In this document: positions 54,518-62,971 of the stretch, one piece after another
Layout: each line of letters begins with the position of its first letter
How positions within the stretch are numbered: the stretch's first letter is position 1
Assembly: GCA_965242615.1 (NCBI GenBank)
Contig: CBDESR010000004.1
Span: 186,001-250,000 of the forward strand
Origin: CBDBCU01 sp965242615
GTDB taxonomy: Bacteria > Chloroflexota > Dehalococcoidia > Lucifugimonadales > UBA3495
DNA: 64,000 nt
Reading direction: 5' to 3'
Made by a program: the position numbers and the translations under genes
The notes under the pieces: generated by a model
Told to the model about the DNA's origin: nothing
Databases searched by the model: none
What the model saw: the letters and a program-made list of their open reading frames with translations, nothing else

Positions 54518-56113
54518 TCAGGACAGCAGGCCGCTGCCTTCGCCTTTGAGGAAGTCGGCGGTGCGGAGGGCCAGGGCCTGGATGGTGGCGGTGGGGTTGA
54601 TGCAGGCGCCGGTGGTGAAAATGGAGCCGTCGATAATCAGCAGGTTCGGCACATCGTGGGCGCGGCCCCAACGGTCGACAACGGAGTTGGCCGGGTGGTC
54701 GCCCATTCGGGCGGTGCCGAGGAGATGCCAACCGGTGTTGCGGCGGAGATGGGAAGTAAAGATTTCCTTGGCGCCAGCGGCTTCCATAACTTCTTTGGCG
54801 CGGGCGACGCCGTGGTCGAGCATTTGGTGGGTGTTGTCGCTGACGGTGTATTGGATGCGGGGAGCCGGGATACCGTGGGCGTCGGTGAGTTCCGGGTCGA
54901 GAGTTACCTGGTTGTGTTCCTCGGGCAAGTCCTCGGTCATTACGCTGATGCTCATGGTGTGGCCGAAGCGTTGGGCAAAGACGCGGTGGTGTTCCGCGCC
55001 CCAGGGGACGATTTCCTGCTGGATGCCGCCGAGGGCCGCCGGCAAGGGGGAACTGGTGACGCCGGTGATTTGCAGGTCATAGCCGCGCACAAAACCCCGG
55101 CTCAAGTCGGTTTCGTAGAATTCCTGGCTGAGCATTGCGCTGCCGCGGGGGCCGGCTTCGGCGCCGAGCCATTCGTCGAAGATGCCCATAACGCCGCCGA
55201 CCGGATGGTGCATCAGGTTTTTGCCGACGAGGCCGCTGCTGTTGGCGATGCCGTCGGGGAAAAGGGCGGATTTGGAATTGAGCAGCAGGCGGGCGGTGCC
55301 GATGCCGTTGCCGGCAACAACTACGACCCGGGCTTTTTGTTCCTGCAAGTTGCCCTGGGCATCGTAGTAAAGGGCGCCAGTGGCGCGGCCGGCGGCGTCG
55401 GTAAGGATTTCGCGGACGCGGCAGTGGGTTTTCAACTGCGCCCCCCGCCGTAACGCTTTGGGCCAATAGATGATGTCGGAACTGGACAGGGAGCGGATAG
55501 TACCGCCAATATCGGGTTGCCGCCCGTCATACTCCACCGAGGAAATGGCGTTGTCGGACGACCACCAATGCCAACCCAACTTGTTAAACCCCTTGGCCAG
55601 GAGTTCGCCGCCGATGCCGATAGACAAGGGCGGGCAAGGGCGTTCCGGCTTGGGGGGATAAGCCGGGTCGCCGCGCCGGCCGGAGACGCCGTGCATTACA
55701 TCGTTCAGGTCGTAGTAGGGTTCGAGTTCGGCGTAGGTCAGCGGCCAGTCGTCGGCGACGCCATCCTGGGATTTCAGGCGGAAGTCGGAGGGATGAAAGC
55801 GGGGGAAGTGGGAACCCCAATGGATGGTGCTGCCGCCCACGGCGTTATACATCAGGGGCGCGATGGGGGTTTCAGCCTCGCGTACCGGGTAGTCCTCCGG
55901 CAAGCCGCGCAGGTTGGGGTTGGGGTTAAAGTCGGTCTGCCAATGGAGTTGGGCGTCCGGTTCCTCGGTGGAAAAGGCGTCGAGGGGTACCCAGCCGCCC
56001 TGTTCGAGGCAGACTACTTTGATGCCGGCTTGGGCCAGGCTCCAGGTGAAGGCGGCCCCGGAGGCGCCGGCGCCGATGACGAGGACATCGGCTATGTGGT
56101 GTCGGTTAGCCAT
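54518..56113 (-). CDS. GMC-family FAD oxidoreductase
   Basis: 531 residues. FAD motif VLVIGAGASGAAFTWSLAQAG at the N-terminus, the GMC signature MYNAVGGSTIHWGSHFPRF, VVVAGNGIGTARLLLNS, and a C-terminal NPTATIQALALRTADFL with the NxT...catalytic-region HLLGTARMGDHPANSVVDRWGRAHDVPNLLIIDGSIF. These are the LGT-x-RMG-x-dp...Vd..gr-v.nLyv.DgS.F features of the choline/gluconate dehydrogenase group. It oxidises an alcohol; no gluconate small subunit is nearby. Confidence 0.93.
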   Translation of the reverse strand: MANRHHIADVLVIGAGASGAAFTWSLAQAGIKVVCLEQGGWVPLDAFSTEEPDAQLHWQTDFNPNPNLRGLPEDYPVREAETPIAPLMYNAVGGSTIHWGSHFPRFHPSDFRLKSQDGVADDWPLTYAELEPYYDLNDVMHGVSGRRGDPAYPPKPERPCPPLSIGIGGELLAKGFNKLGWHWWSSDNAISSVEYDGRQPDIGGTIRSLSSSDIIYWPKALRRGAQLKTHCRVREILTDAAGRATGALYYDAQGNLQEQKARVVVVAGNGIGTARLLLNSKSALFPDGIANSSGLVGKNLMHHPVGGVMGIFDEWLGAEAGPRGSAMLSQEFYETDLSRGFVRGYDLQITGVTSSPLPAALGGIQQEIVPWGAEHHRVFAQRFGHTMSISVMTEDLPEEHNQVTLDPELTDAHGIPAPRIQYTVSDNTHQMLDHGVARAKEVMEAAGAKEIFTSHLRRNTGWHLLGTARMGDHPANSVVDRWGRAHDVPNLLIIDGSIFTTGACINPTATIQALALRTADFLKGEGSGLLS

Positions 56114-56150
56114 GGATTCCCTCCCTTAATTAAATCGATTTGCTGGAGTA

Positions 56151-56474
56151 TTACTCCCCCTTATAGAATTCGCTTGTGGGGCAGTGCGGGTGTTGAGTTC
56201 GTCGAGAACCCCCGCAGTAATGGTTATGCAAAGTGGGGAGTGACTCATGCACTGCTGGCAGGATGTGGCTATGACAGTACCAACTTCCACCACACGCAAC
56301 TTCGCCCTGTTTCGGTTGCTCGTTGGAATCGGAGAATATGAGAATGAGAAATCCGACAAGGGCGGCGACAACGATGGCTATGAAAGTTATTGGTATGGCA
56401 ACGAAGGAACACGCAAGTATCTGCGCACAGCCCTTGGCGGTTGCGTCGGTAGATGCGTCATTCCGGTCAGTCAT
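56151..56474 (-). CDS. Small single-helix membrane protein (uncertain extent)
   Basis: ATG with AAGGG just upstream. 107 residues: a polar, charged N-terminus, then a hydrophobic helix VAIPITFIAIVVAALVGFLILIF, then a Cys/His-containing tail (YCHSHILPAV...HNHYC). Past the helix another frame (56126-56371) also stays open, so the true C-terminus may differ, perhaps through a frameshift. Unrecognised family, lower GC than flanks. Confidence 0.35.
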   Translation of the reverse strand: MTDRNDASTDATAKGCAQILACSFVAIPITFIAIVVAALVGFLILIFSDSNEQPKQGEVACGGSWYCHSHILPAVHESLPTLHNHYCGGSRRTQHPHCPTSEFYKGE

Positions 56475-56618
56475 TAGTCCCTTGCCTGTATGGGAGTGTT
56501 ACCGTGGAATTTTCTAGGATGGTGGTTCCCTTTACTTTCGGCATTTTCCATCCTTCTACGAGTTTAGGATGATATGGAAAACCGGCAAAGGGAACCGTTC
56601 GGAGTTTCTATTGTTGGA

Positions 56619-57815
56619 TTAGCGGCGCTCGAATACGGCGGCTACGCCCTGGCCGCCGCCGACGCACATGGTTTCCAAGCCGAATTGGGCGTCGCGGCGT
56701 TCCATTTCGTGGAGGAGGGTGGTCAGGATGCGGGCGCCGGTGGCGGCGATGGGATGGCCGAGGGAGATGCCGGAGCCGTTGACATTGAGCTTGTCCGCAT
56801 TGGGGAGTTTCCATTCGCGGAGGACGGAAAGCACCTGGGCGGCGAAGGCTTCGTTGAGTTCAATCAAATCCATATCGGCGAGGGACATTCCGATGCGGGG
56901 CATCAGTTTGCTGACGGAAGGGACGGGGCCGATGCCCATATAGGCGGGATGGCAGCCGGTGACGGCCCAACCTTTGAGGTAAGCCATGGGGGTCAGGCCG
57001 AGTTCGTCGAGTTTGTCGGCGGCGACGACGAGGCAGACGGAGGCGGCGTCGTTCTGGCTGCTGGCGTTGCCGGCGGTGACGGTGCCGTTGGGCATCACCG
57101 GGCGGAGGCGGCCGAGGACTTCCATGCTGGTGTCGGGGCGGGGGTTTTCGTCTTTGTTGAAAGGAACGGGGTCGCCGCGGCGCTGGGGAATGGGGACGGG
57201 GACAATTTCCGGGTCGAATTTGCCTTCGGTTACGGCGGCGACAGCGCGCTGATGGCTGCGGAGGGCGTATTCGTCCTGTTCCTCCCGGGAGATTTCGTAT
57301 TGTTTGGCAAGGTTTTCGGCGGTTTCGACCATTCCGGAGATGTAGCCGAAGCGTTCCTCGGGGGAGATGGTTTCGCGGGCGCGGACGAGGCGGTCGTGCA
57401 AAGTCAGGGAGCCGAAGCGGCCGCCCCAGCGGGATTCGTTGACATAGTACTCGGCGTTGCTCATGCTTTCGACGCCGCCGGCGATAACAGCGTCGGCGTT
57501 TTCGGTTTGGACGAGCATGGCGGCGTTGAGGATGGCTTGCAAGCCGGAGGAGCAGCGGCGGTCGAGTTGGTAGCCGGGTACTTCGATGGGGAGGTCGGCT
57601 TTGAGGCCGGCAAGGCGGCCGATGGCGGGATTTTCGCCGTTGGGATAGCCGAGGCCGAGGATGACATCGTCGATGCGGGTGGGGTCGATGCCGCTGCGCT
57701 GGACGGTTTCCTTGATGACGATGGAGCCGAGGTCGGCGGCGGATACAGTTTTGAGGCCGCCGCCGAAGGCGCCGACGGCGGTGCGGACGGGGGAAACGAT
57801 GGCGACTCCGCGCAT
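56619..57815 (-). CDS. Acetyl-CoA acetyltransferase (thiolase)
   Basis: ATG at 57815 (MRGVAIVSPVRTAVGAFGG) chosen since AAGGAG is 8 nt upstream; an ATG two codons earlier is too close. 398 residues. Catalytic Cys in LDRRCSSGLQAI, NEAFAAQ, His in GHPIAATGARI and Cys in MCVGGGQG. Degradative/biosynthetic thiolase fold. It condenses or cleaves acyl-CoAs. With the nearby CitE-like and SDR genes it fits acyl-CoA metabolism, but these are not in one operon. Confidence 0.95.
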   Translation of the reverse strand: MRGVAIVSPVRTAVGAFGGGLKTVSAADLGSIVIKETVQRSGIDPTRIDDVILGLGYPNGENPAIGRLAGLKADLPIEVPGYQLDRRCSSGLQAILNAAMLVQTENADAVIAGGVESMSNAEYYVNESRWGGRFGSLTLHDRLVRARETISPEERFGYISGMVETAENLAKQYEISREEQDEYALRSHQRAVAAVTEGKFDPEIVPVPIPQRRGDPVPFNKDENPRPDTSMEVLGRLRPVMPNGTVTAGNASSQNDAASVCLVVAADKLDELGLTPMAYLKGWAVTGCHPAYMGIGPVPSVSKLMPRIGMSLADMDLIELNEAFAAQVLSVLREWKLPNADKLNVNGSGISLGHPIAATGARILTTLLHEMERRDAQFGLETMCVGGGQGVAAVFERR

Positions 57816-58026
57816 TTGCATTGCTCCTTGTTTTGGATGGCCCGGGTTTGCGGGGTTAGGCGGGTAGTATATTACATTATGGTTGGGGGGATGTCTAACG
57901 GTGGGGGTGGGGGGATGCAGGGGCTTTTAATTTTCCGCAATCATTTGACATTTGACCAAACTCTTGCCTGCCCGTATAGTATGCCGCGGACAGCACAACC
58001 GGCAGCACTATCAGGAGTTATGCCTT

Positions 58027-58881
58027 ATGCAACTGCTCGCCGCAGAAACCGACCGCCGAGCCATACTGCTCTCTGCCCGGTTCCTGTTGGTGGCGGTCAC
58101 GGCCGCGTTGCTGGCCTGCGGCCCGGTAGCCCAGCCGACCCTGGAAAATACCGGCGTCCTCCCGGCAGTGCCGAATACCCCGATACCGACTCCCACCATC
58201 GAAAAACCGGCAGCCGAACCCACCCCGTCTCCCGGCGGAGACAGTAAAACGACCGTCGCAACCTATGTTGATGTGAGGATTTGGACTTGTACCGGTCCCT
58301 ATTCCCCCGCCACTGAAGCGTTGATCGATTGGCTGCGCGACCAGAGTATGGGCGGCTTTCCCAGACCAATAGTGGACGAAAATTACATTATTGCCGACCG
58401 GGTGGCGTCATCCCTGATGGACAGCTTGTCCCAACGGGATGGTGTTTTCGGCGTTGACCATATCCAAGAAAGCCTTCCTCCGATAGATTACCAAGGTGGA
58501 GAATTTATGCCGCCGCCCCCGCCGATACCGGCCCCGAAGTACCCAAAACTGGACACTGACTTGGACAGCCTGGTACTGGCCTTTATGAAATGCCCCGGCG
58601 CCGCTTGGCCGGCCGCTGCTGACCCTCAAGTACCGGTGGAGGTTTTGCTGAGGGACAACCCGGATACTGCCACCACCCGAGCAGTAGTATCCTGGCTCAA
58701 AGCCAACGGCATCGCCAGCCAGGACATTTACCTTTATAAGGCTTGGGCTGAAGGGTACGGGGATGGAAGTTTTATCCTCATTCACCAATTCCCGGCCGCT
58801 CTGCTGCTCCCCCTGTCGGAACAATCCAGCGTCTTCGGCATCAGTAAATATGACCCCGTGATCGCCACGCCCGCTCGGTAG
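58027..58881 (+). CDS. Secreted lipoprotein with two related repeats
   Basis: ATG at 58027 (MQLLAAETDRRAILLSARFL). 284 residues. A signal segment ends in LLAC (lipobox); then a Pro/Thr-rich linker (NTPIPTPTIEKPAAEPTPSP). Two repeated ~85-residue units follow: ATEALIDWLRDQ...VASSLMDSLSQRDGVFGVDHI and TTRAVVSWLKANGIAS...FPAALLLPLSEQSSVFGISKY. I do not recognise the fold. The + strand is C-rich here, opposite to most of the window, so it may be recently acquired. Confidence 0.72.
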   Translation: MQLLAAETDRRAILLSARFLLVAVTAALLACGPVAQPTLENTGVLPAVPNTPIPTPTIEKPAAEPTPSPGGDSKTTVATYVDVRIWTCTGPYSPATEALIDWLRDQSMGGFPRPIVDENYIIADRVASSLMDSLSQRDGVFGVDHIQESLPPIDYQGGEFMPPPPPIPAPKYPKLDTDLDSLVLAFMKCPGAAWPAAADPQVPVEVLLRDNPDTATTRAVVSWLKANGIASQDIYLYKAWAEGYGDGSFILIHQFPAALLLPLSEQSSVFGISKYDPVIATPAR

Positions 58882-58933
58882 CCGCCCCCGGGATGGCGGC
58901 CATCGGGCAATCTGCTCCCATTAACGGGGTTTT

Positions 58934-59122
58934 TAGGGCGTGTTCACGCTAATGCTTGGGCGGGGCAGTCAATTGTCGATGTCATTCCGAGGCGCAGCCG
59001 AGGAATCTAAAAATCTTGCGATGAGTCAACGGCAGGCATTTTAGATTCCTCCCTTCGGTCGGAATGACATAGCTATAGAGTCGGCTATCCGGGGCGTCAC
59101 TGATTAGTGTGAACACGCCCTA
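58934..59122. mobile_element. 189-bp MITE-like element with TAGGGCGTGTTCAC ends
   Basis: Left end TAGGGCGTGTTCACGCTAAT (58934-58953) and right end 59103-59122 are inverted copies with one mismatch, and both begin at a TA. Inside are inverted copies of the ATTCCTCGG motif (GTCATTCCGAGGCGCAGCCG at 58981 and AGATTCCTCCCTTCGGTCGG at 59043). No coding capacity. Other copies are at 600-736 (split by another element) and 61490-61640. Confidence 0.7.
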
Positions 59123-59351
59123 ATTTTCCGCACCGACGCTGGTATTCCCGTGTAACCGGTGCCGGCAAAAAGGGCGAGTCGTTGTCGCTGCACGCTCACC
59201 GCGAGCCGATTTTCCGAGGGGGTTTCCGACAGTTAAGGGGCTTTGGGGGTAATGGAGTGGGTTAGGATGGGAGATGGGTACAGCAGCAGGGCAAAAATAT
59301 GGCAGGGGCTAGTTGGGGCGTGATAGAATGGAGGGGCCGCACCGGTATATT

Positions 59352-59426
59352 GGGGGTGTAGCTCAGTGGGAGAGCACCTGCTTTGCACGCAGGGGGTCAG
59401 GGGTTCGAATCCCCTCACCTCCACCA
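59352..59426 (+). tRNA. tRNA-Ala(TGC)
   Basis: A cloverleaf is present: 7-bp acceptor stem GGGGGTG (59352-59358) with CACCTCC (59416-59422, one G-U), D-arm AGCTCAGTGGGAGAGC, anticodon loop CTTTGCACG with TGC, T-arm with GGTTCGAATCC, and an encoded ACCA end. The anticodon UGC reads Ala codons GCN. Confidence 0.97.
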
Positions 59427-59522
59427 GTTAAGGGCTGATACGGCGGTCGGGACCAGTTTGCAGGCTGAAAGGAATGGTTAAGCCGCCCCGGTATTACCGG
59501 GGCGGCTTTCCCCGTCCTGGCT

Positions 59523-59918
59523 TTAAGTGCCAATCCAGCCGGAGCCGGAGATGTCGATGACCTGCTGGTCGGGGCCGCGGTATTTGAGTTCGTAGTAGGA
59601 TTGGCCGTGGGGGTTGTTCATCTCAATCCGCTGGTTGAGGGGCTGGGCGCCTTCGGCTTCGAGTTTCCGGCAGGCTTCGTCCAGATCCTCGACCATAAAG
59701 CCGAGGTGGTCGATGCCGGCGTAGCCGGCGGTGTCCCGGGGGCTGACGCCGTCGCCGTGGTCGACGGATTTGAGGATGGCCAGGTTGATGTAGCCGTCGG
59801 AGAGGTAGCAGCCGGCGGCGGCCTTGCCGACTTCCTCGAGGCCAAAGACTTTGACATAGAAGGCGGCGGTCTGCTCCGGGTCGGGGGTGCGGATGGCGAT
59901 GTGCTTGATGCGGGGCAT
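59523..59918 (-). CDS. VOC-family protein
   Basis: 131 residues. MPRIKHIAIRTPDPEQTAAFYVKVFGLEEV, GIDHLGFMVEDLDEACRKLEAEGA and a C-terminal YYELKYRGPDQQVIDI match a single-chain VOC protein with paired beta-alpha-beta-beta-beta units. His in HIAI and HLGF and Glu in YELK are candidate metal ligands. Substrate unknown. It is convergent with the tRNA gene. Confidence 0.88.
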   Translation of the reverse strand: MPRIKHIAIRTPDPEQTAAFYVKVFGLEEVGKAAAGCYLSDGYINLAILKSVDHGDGVSPRDTAGYAGIDHLGFMVEDLDEACRKLEAEGAQPLNQRIEMNNPHGQSYYELKYRGPDQQVIDISGSGWIGT

Positions 59919-60150
59919 TGGCGTTCCTCCTTTACTGTGCGGTTGGGGTGATTATACCGGAATCCGGTTGTGTTCTAAAGCCCAAGGGATGGCGGCGGCG
60001 GTCGTTTTATCCCCATTCGGGTTCGGATGTTGGCGGATAGCATTATAACCGGTGGCGGGAAAGGATAGAATGGGGGATAATGGGGGCGGGGATTAGGGTG
60101 GAAAGGGGATAGCACGGTTAGCGGGATTCGGTTTTAAGGAGGGCGGCGTT

Positions 60151-60513
60151 ATGGACTTGGTCGAGGAGCAGCTGCGGAACAGCCGGACGATTGCAGTGGT
60201 GGGGCTGTCGGATAACCCGGAGCGGGACAGTAACCGGGTGGCCCGGTATATGCAGCGGCAGGGGTATCGGATTATTCCGGTGAATCCGATGATTGCGGCG
60301 GCGCTGGGGGAGAAAAGTTACCCGGACCTGAAGTCGGTGCCGGAGCCGATTGACTTGGTGGATATTTTCCGCCGGTCGGAGCTGGTGGCGCCGGTGGTGG
60401 ACGAGGCAATTGCCGTGGGGGCGCGGTATATCTGGATGCAGGACGGGGTGGTTAATCCGGAAGCGGCGGCAAAGGCGGAAGCGGCCGGGATTCCGGTGGT
60501 GATGGATGATTGA
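60151..60513 (+). CDS. CoA-binding-domain protein (YccU-like)
   Basis: AAGGAGG before the ATG. 120 residues. TIAVVGLSDNPERDSNRVARYMQRQGYRIIPVNP and VDIFRRSE...ARYIWMQDGVVNPEAAAKAEAAGIPVVMDD form a complete single Rossmann CoA-binding domain (COG1832). Function in the cell is unclear. Confidence 0.92.
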   Translation: MDLVEEQLRNSRTIAVVGLSDNPERDSNRVARYMQRQGYRIIPVNPMIAAALGEKSYPDLKSVPEPIDLVDIFRRSELVAPVVDEAIAVGARYIWMQDGVVNPEAAAKAEAAGIPVVMDD

Positions 60514-60619
60514 ACGCTGCGGCAGCATCGTCGCCGGTTCGGCGGCCAATAGGTCAAGGCATTAACCGGGGCGGGTTGGACAGCCCGCCCTTTTTTGCTG
60601 TGGGGAGGAGGAGGGAAGG

Positions 60620-60760
60620 GTTGCATATACTTGGCGGCTTGCTTACCGTCGTTCCGGTGAAAAGGGGAAGTCAGAGTCCTCGGCCGATCTGGATTCCCAC
60701 TTTCGTGGGAGTGACGGTCGGGAGATTGGGAAGGGCGGTGGAATGGTGGGAAGGACGGTT
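60620..60760. repeat. Partial copy of the CTATCGCATA/ATTCCC repeat
   Basis: GCATATACTTGGCGGCTTGC (60622) and CGGCCGATCTGGATTCCCAC (60681) match the 38533-38645 element; the hairpin at 60693-60712 ends GGGAGT instead of GGGAAT. Confidence 0.65.
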
Positions 60761-60818
60761 TCGATAGGGGAAAGGGCGGGAGTAGGAGGGAAGGGCAAGG
60801 GGGGCGGTTAGCGGGCTG

Positions 60819-60827
60819 TGGTATAAT
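60819..60827 (+). promoter_or_regulatory. Extended -10 promoter element of the Fur-type gene
   Basis: TGGTATAAT (TGn + TATAAT), 65 bp before the TTG start. No clear -35. Confidence 0.5.
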
Positions 60828-60892
60828 AGGGGGGAAGTTACGGGTTTAGCCCAAGCCGGCGGTGGGATTGGGCCGGCGGGAGGGAGAGATAG

Positions 60893-61336
60893 TTGACTAC
60901 CCAAGAGGAGTTGGTCGCCCGGCTGCGGCCGCTGGGGCTGCGGTTGACGCCGCAGCGGTTGGCGATTGCGGAGGTGGTGGTGAACTCGGCGGATCATCCG
61001 TCGGTGCGGGAGATTTATGAGCGGGTACGGGAGTTCTTTCCCTATGTAACGCTGGCTACGGTTTATTCGACGCTGGATGTGCTGGCGGAGGCGGGGGTGG
61101 TGCGGGAGTTGCCGTTTCAACGGCTGTCCCGGTATGACGCTAACCTGTCGCCGCACGCCAATTTGGTGTGTATGGGGTGCAGTTCGGTGGTGGATGCGGA
61201 GGTGGGGGAGGAAACGGTGGCGGAGTTGCTGAGGGTGGTTAACCGGGAGTCGGGGTTTGAGGTGGCGTCGCAGCGGGTGGATTTTTACGGGTGGTGTGCC
61301 GGGTGCCGGGTTGAGGCGGCGGACCGGCGGAACTGA
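60893..61336 (+). CDS. Fur/PerR-family metal-dependent regulator
   Basis: TTG start with GGGAGGGAGAG upstream. 147 residues. Winged helix LRLTPQRLAIAEVVVNSADHPSVREIYERV...VTLATVYSTLDVLAEAGVV, then HANLVCMGCSSVVD with the first CxxC and CAGC near the end for structural zinc. Metal-sensing His and Asp (SPHANL, RYDANL) are present. The form RYDAN rather than RFD is nearer PerR, so a peroxide-sensing role is plausible and would suit the peroxiredoxin at 38 kb. No Fur box was identified. Confidence 0.9.
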   Translation: MTTQEELVARLRPLGLRLTPQRLAIAEVVVNSADHPSVREIYERVREFFPYVTLATVYSTLDVLAEAGVVRELPFQRLSRYDANLSPHANLVCMGCSSVVDAEVGEETVAELLRVVNRESGFEVASQRVDFYGWCAGCRVEAADRRN

Positions 61337-61368
61337 GTTTTTTCGACATTGCGATTTGCCGCCGGGGT

Positions 61369-61640
61369 TACGGCGGGGGAACTGTCACATAAAGCTCCCC
61401 TGGGGTTACGGCGGGGGAACTTTTGCAAAAGTTCCCCCGCACCCCCTCAAAACTTTTGGATTCCCCGGCGGGGCCGCGGAAGGACATAGTGGGGGCATCG
61501 GTTATCCGGGGCGGCAATAGTTAGGGTGGACAGGCCCTAAAAATCTGGAGAGGAATCCGGTGCGGGCATTTTAGATTCCTCCCTTTGGTCGGAATGACAT
61601 GGGGGGCTGCGGTCGGAATGACATAGCTATCTAGCTAGCG
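61369..61640. repeat. Repeat cluster: GGGGGAACTTTT palindrome copy 4, ATTCCTC family, TAGGGC element remnant
   Basis: A degraded palindrome copy (61369-61405) precedes a full one (61408-61462). GGATAGCAATAGTTAGGGTGGACAG-type end and GCATTTTAGATTCCTCCCTT (61565-61584), GGTCGGAATGACATAGCTAT (61612-61631) match the 58934-59122 family. No gene lies in this stretch. Confidence 0.75.
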
Positions 61641-61690
61641 CCGGGCAAGGGCGAGTTCCCGGCAGGGGTCAGAGGAGGGTTTGAACCGGT

Positions 61691-62893
61691 TTGGCAACCC
61701 TCGCGCGGCTGACTTTGACTAATTTTCGCAACTTTCGGGGGCTGGAATTGGAATTGCCGCCGGGGGTTGTAGTGCTGTATGGGGGCAATGCCGCGGGCAA
61801 GACTACTTTGCTGGAGGCGGTGTATCTGCTGGCGATTGCCCGGTCGTTCCGGGCGGAAAATGAGCGGGAGTTGGTGAATTTTCAGGCGGCCCGGGACGGG
61901 GAGCCGGCGTTGGTGGGCGGCGTACTGGAGCGGGGGGAGGAGCGGGTGTCGGTGTATGTGGGGTATGAGCGGGTGGAGCGGGCCGGTCAGCGCGGCGGCG
62001 ATGCAAGCGGCGCAACGGGGATGGGAGGAGCGGGACGGGGCGGGTTGGATTATTCGGTGCGGCGGCAGATACGGGTCAACCGGGCGGCGAAGCGGGCGGC
62101 GGATTTGGTGGGGGTGATGGGGGCGGTGCTGTTCAGCGCCGAGGATATTGAGCTGGTACAGGGCGCGCCGGCGGGACGGCGGCGCTATCTGGACATTCTG
62201 ATTTCTCAAGGCAATCCCCTTTACTTGAAAGCGTTGCAGCGTTACTACCGGGTGGTCAGGCAGCGGAATCGGCTGCTGCGGCTGCTGCGGGAAGGGCGGG
62301 CGGAGGCGCGGGAGTTGGAGTTTTGGGATGAGGAACTGGTACGGGAAGGGGCGTGGCTGACCGGGCAGCGGGGGGCGGCGTTGAAGCTGCTGGCGGAATT
62401 GGGGGCGGAACATCATGGGGATTTGGGCAGTCCGGGGCAGGATTTTCGGCTGGAGTATCGGCCGAGTGTGGTTCCGGGGGAGGATGCGGCGGCGACGGAA
62501 GGCAATTTTCGGGAGTTGCTGGCGGCGCGGCGGGCGCAGGAAAGGGCGGTGGGCAACACGGCGTTGGGGCCGCATCGGGATGATTTTGCGCTGCTGGTGG
62601 ACGGGCTGGATATGGGCTACTTTGCGTCGCGGGGAGAGGCGCGGACTTTGGCGTTGACTTTGCGATTGGCGGAGGCGGCGTATTTGGCGTTGGCGCGGGA
62701 GGAGGAGCCGATAGTGCTGCTGGATGATGCGCTGTCGGAGATGGATGCGGCGCGGCGGCGGCGGGCGTTGACCAAGATAGGCGGGTATGGGCAGGCGTTG
62801 ATTACTACTACGGATTTGGAGCCGGCGCGGGCTTTTTTCGGGGAGGGGGCGGTGTATATGCGGGTTGAGGAGGGGACGGTGCGGTGGGAGTAG
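61691..62893 (+). CDS. recF: RecF recombination/repair protein
   Basis: TTG start, GGAGGG 13 nt upstream. 400 residues. LARLTLTNFRNFRGLELELPPGVVVLYGGNAAGKTTLLEAVYLLAIARSFR contains Walker A; AVLFSAEDIELVQGAPAGRRRYLDILISQ, ALGPHRDDFALL (signature region) and VLLDDALSEMDAARR (Walker B/D-loop) follow. An extra Gly-rich segment lies at ~95-117. RecF loads RecA at gaps with RecOR. dnaA, dnaN and gyrB, its usual neighbours, are absent here. Confidence 0.95.
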   Translation: MATLARLTLTNFRNFRGLELELPPGVVVLYGGNAAGKTTLLEAVYLLAIARSFRAENERELVNFQAARDGEPALVGGVLERGEERVSVYVGYERVERAGQRGGDASGATGMGGAGRGGLDYSVRRQIRVNRAAKRAADLVGVMGAVLFSAEDIELVQGAPAGRRRYLDILISQGNPLYLKALQRYYRVVRQRNRLLRLLREGRAEARELEFWDEELVREGAWLTGQRGAALKLLAELGAEHHGDLGSPGQDFRLEYRPSVVPGEDAAATEGNFRELLAARRAQERAVGNTALGPHRDDFALLVDGLDMGYFASRGEARTLALTLRLAEAAYLALAREEEPIVLLDDALSEMDAARRRRALTKIGGYGQALITTTDLEPARAFFGEGAVYMRVEEGTVRWE

Positions 62894-62914
62894 AGGGGCG
62901 GGGGATGGGGGGTT

Positions 62915-62923
62915 TGCTATAAT
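62915..62923 (+). promoter_or_regulatory. Extended -10 promoter element of the mscS-type gene
   Basis: TGCTATAAT (TGn + TATAAT), 49 bp before the ATG at 62972. No clear -35. Confidence 0.5.
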
Positions 62924-62971
62924 TGGCCGGGATGGGGCAAGCGGATTTAGCCGGGGGAGCAGGATTAGTTG

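Noticed and set aside
56126..56371. Alternative small frame beside the one-helix membrane protein
   Set aside because: No ribosome site at its ATG; kept only as a note on the uncertain C-terminus of the 56151-56474 gene.
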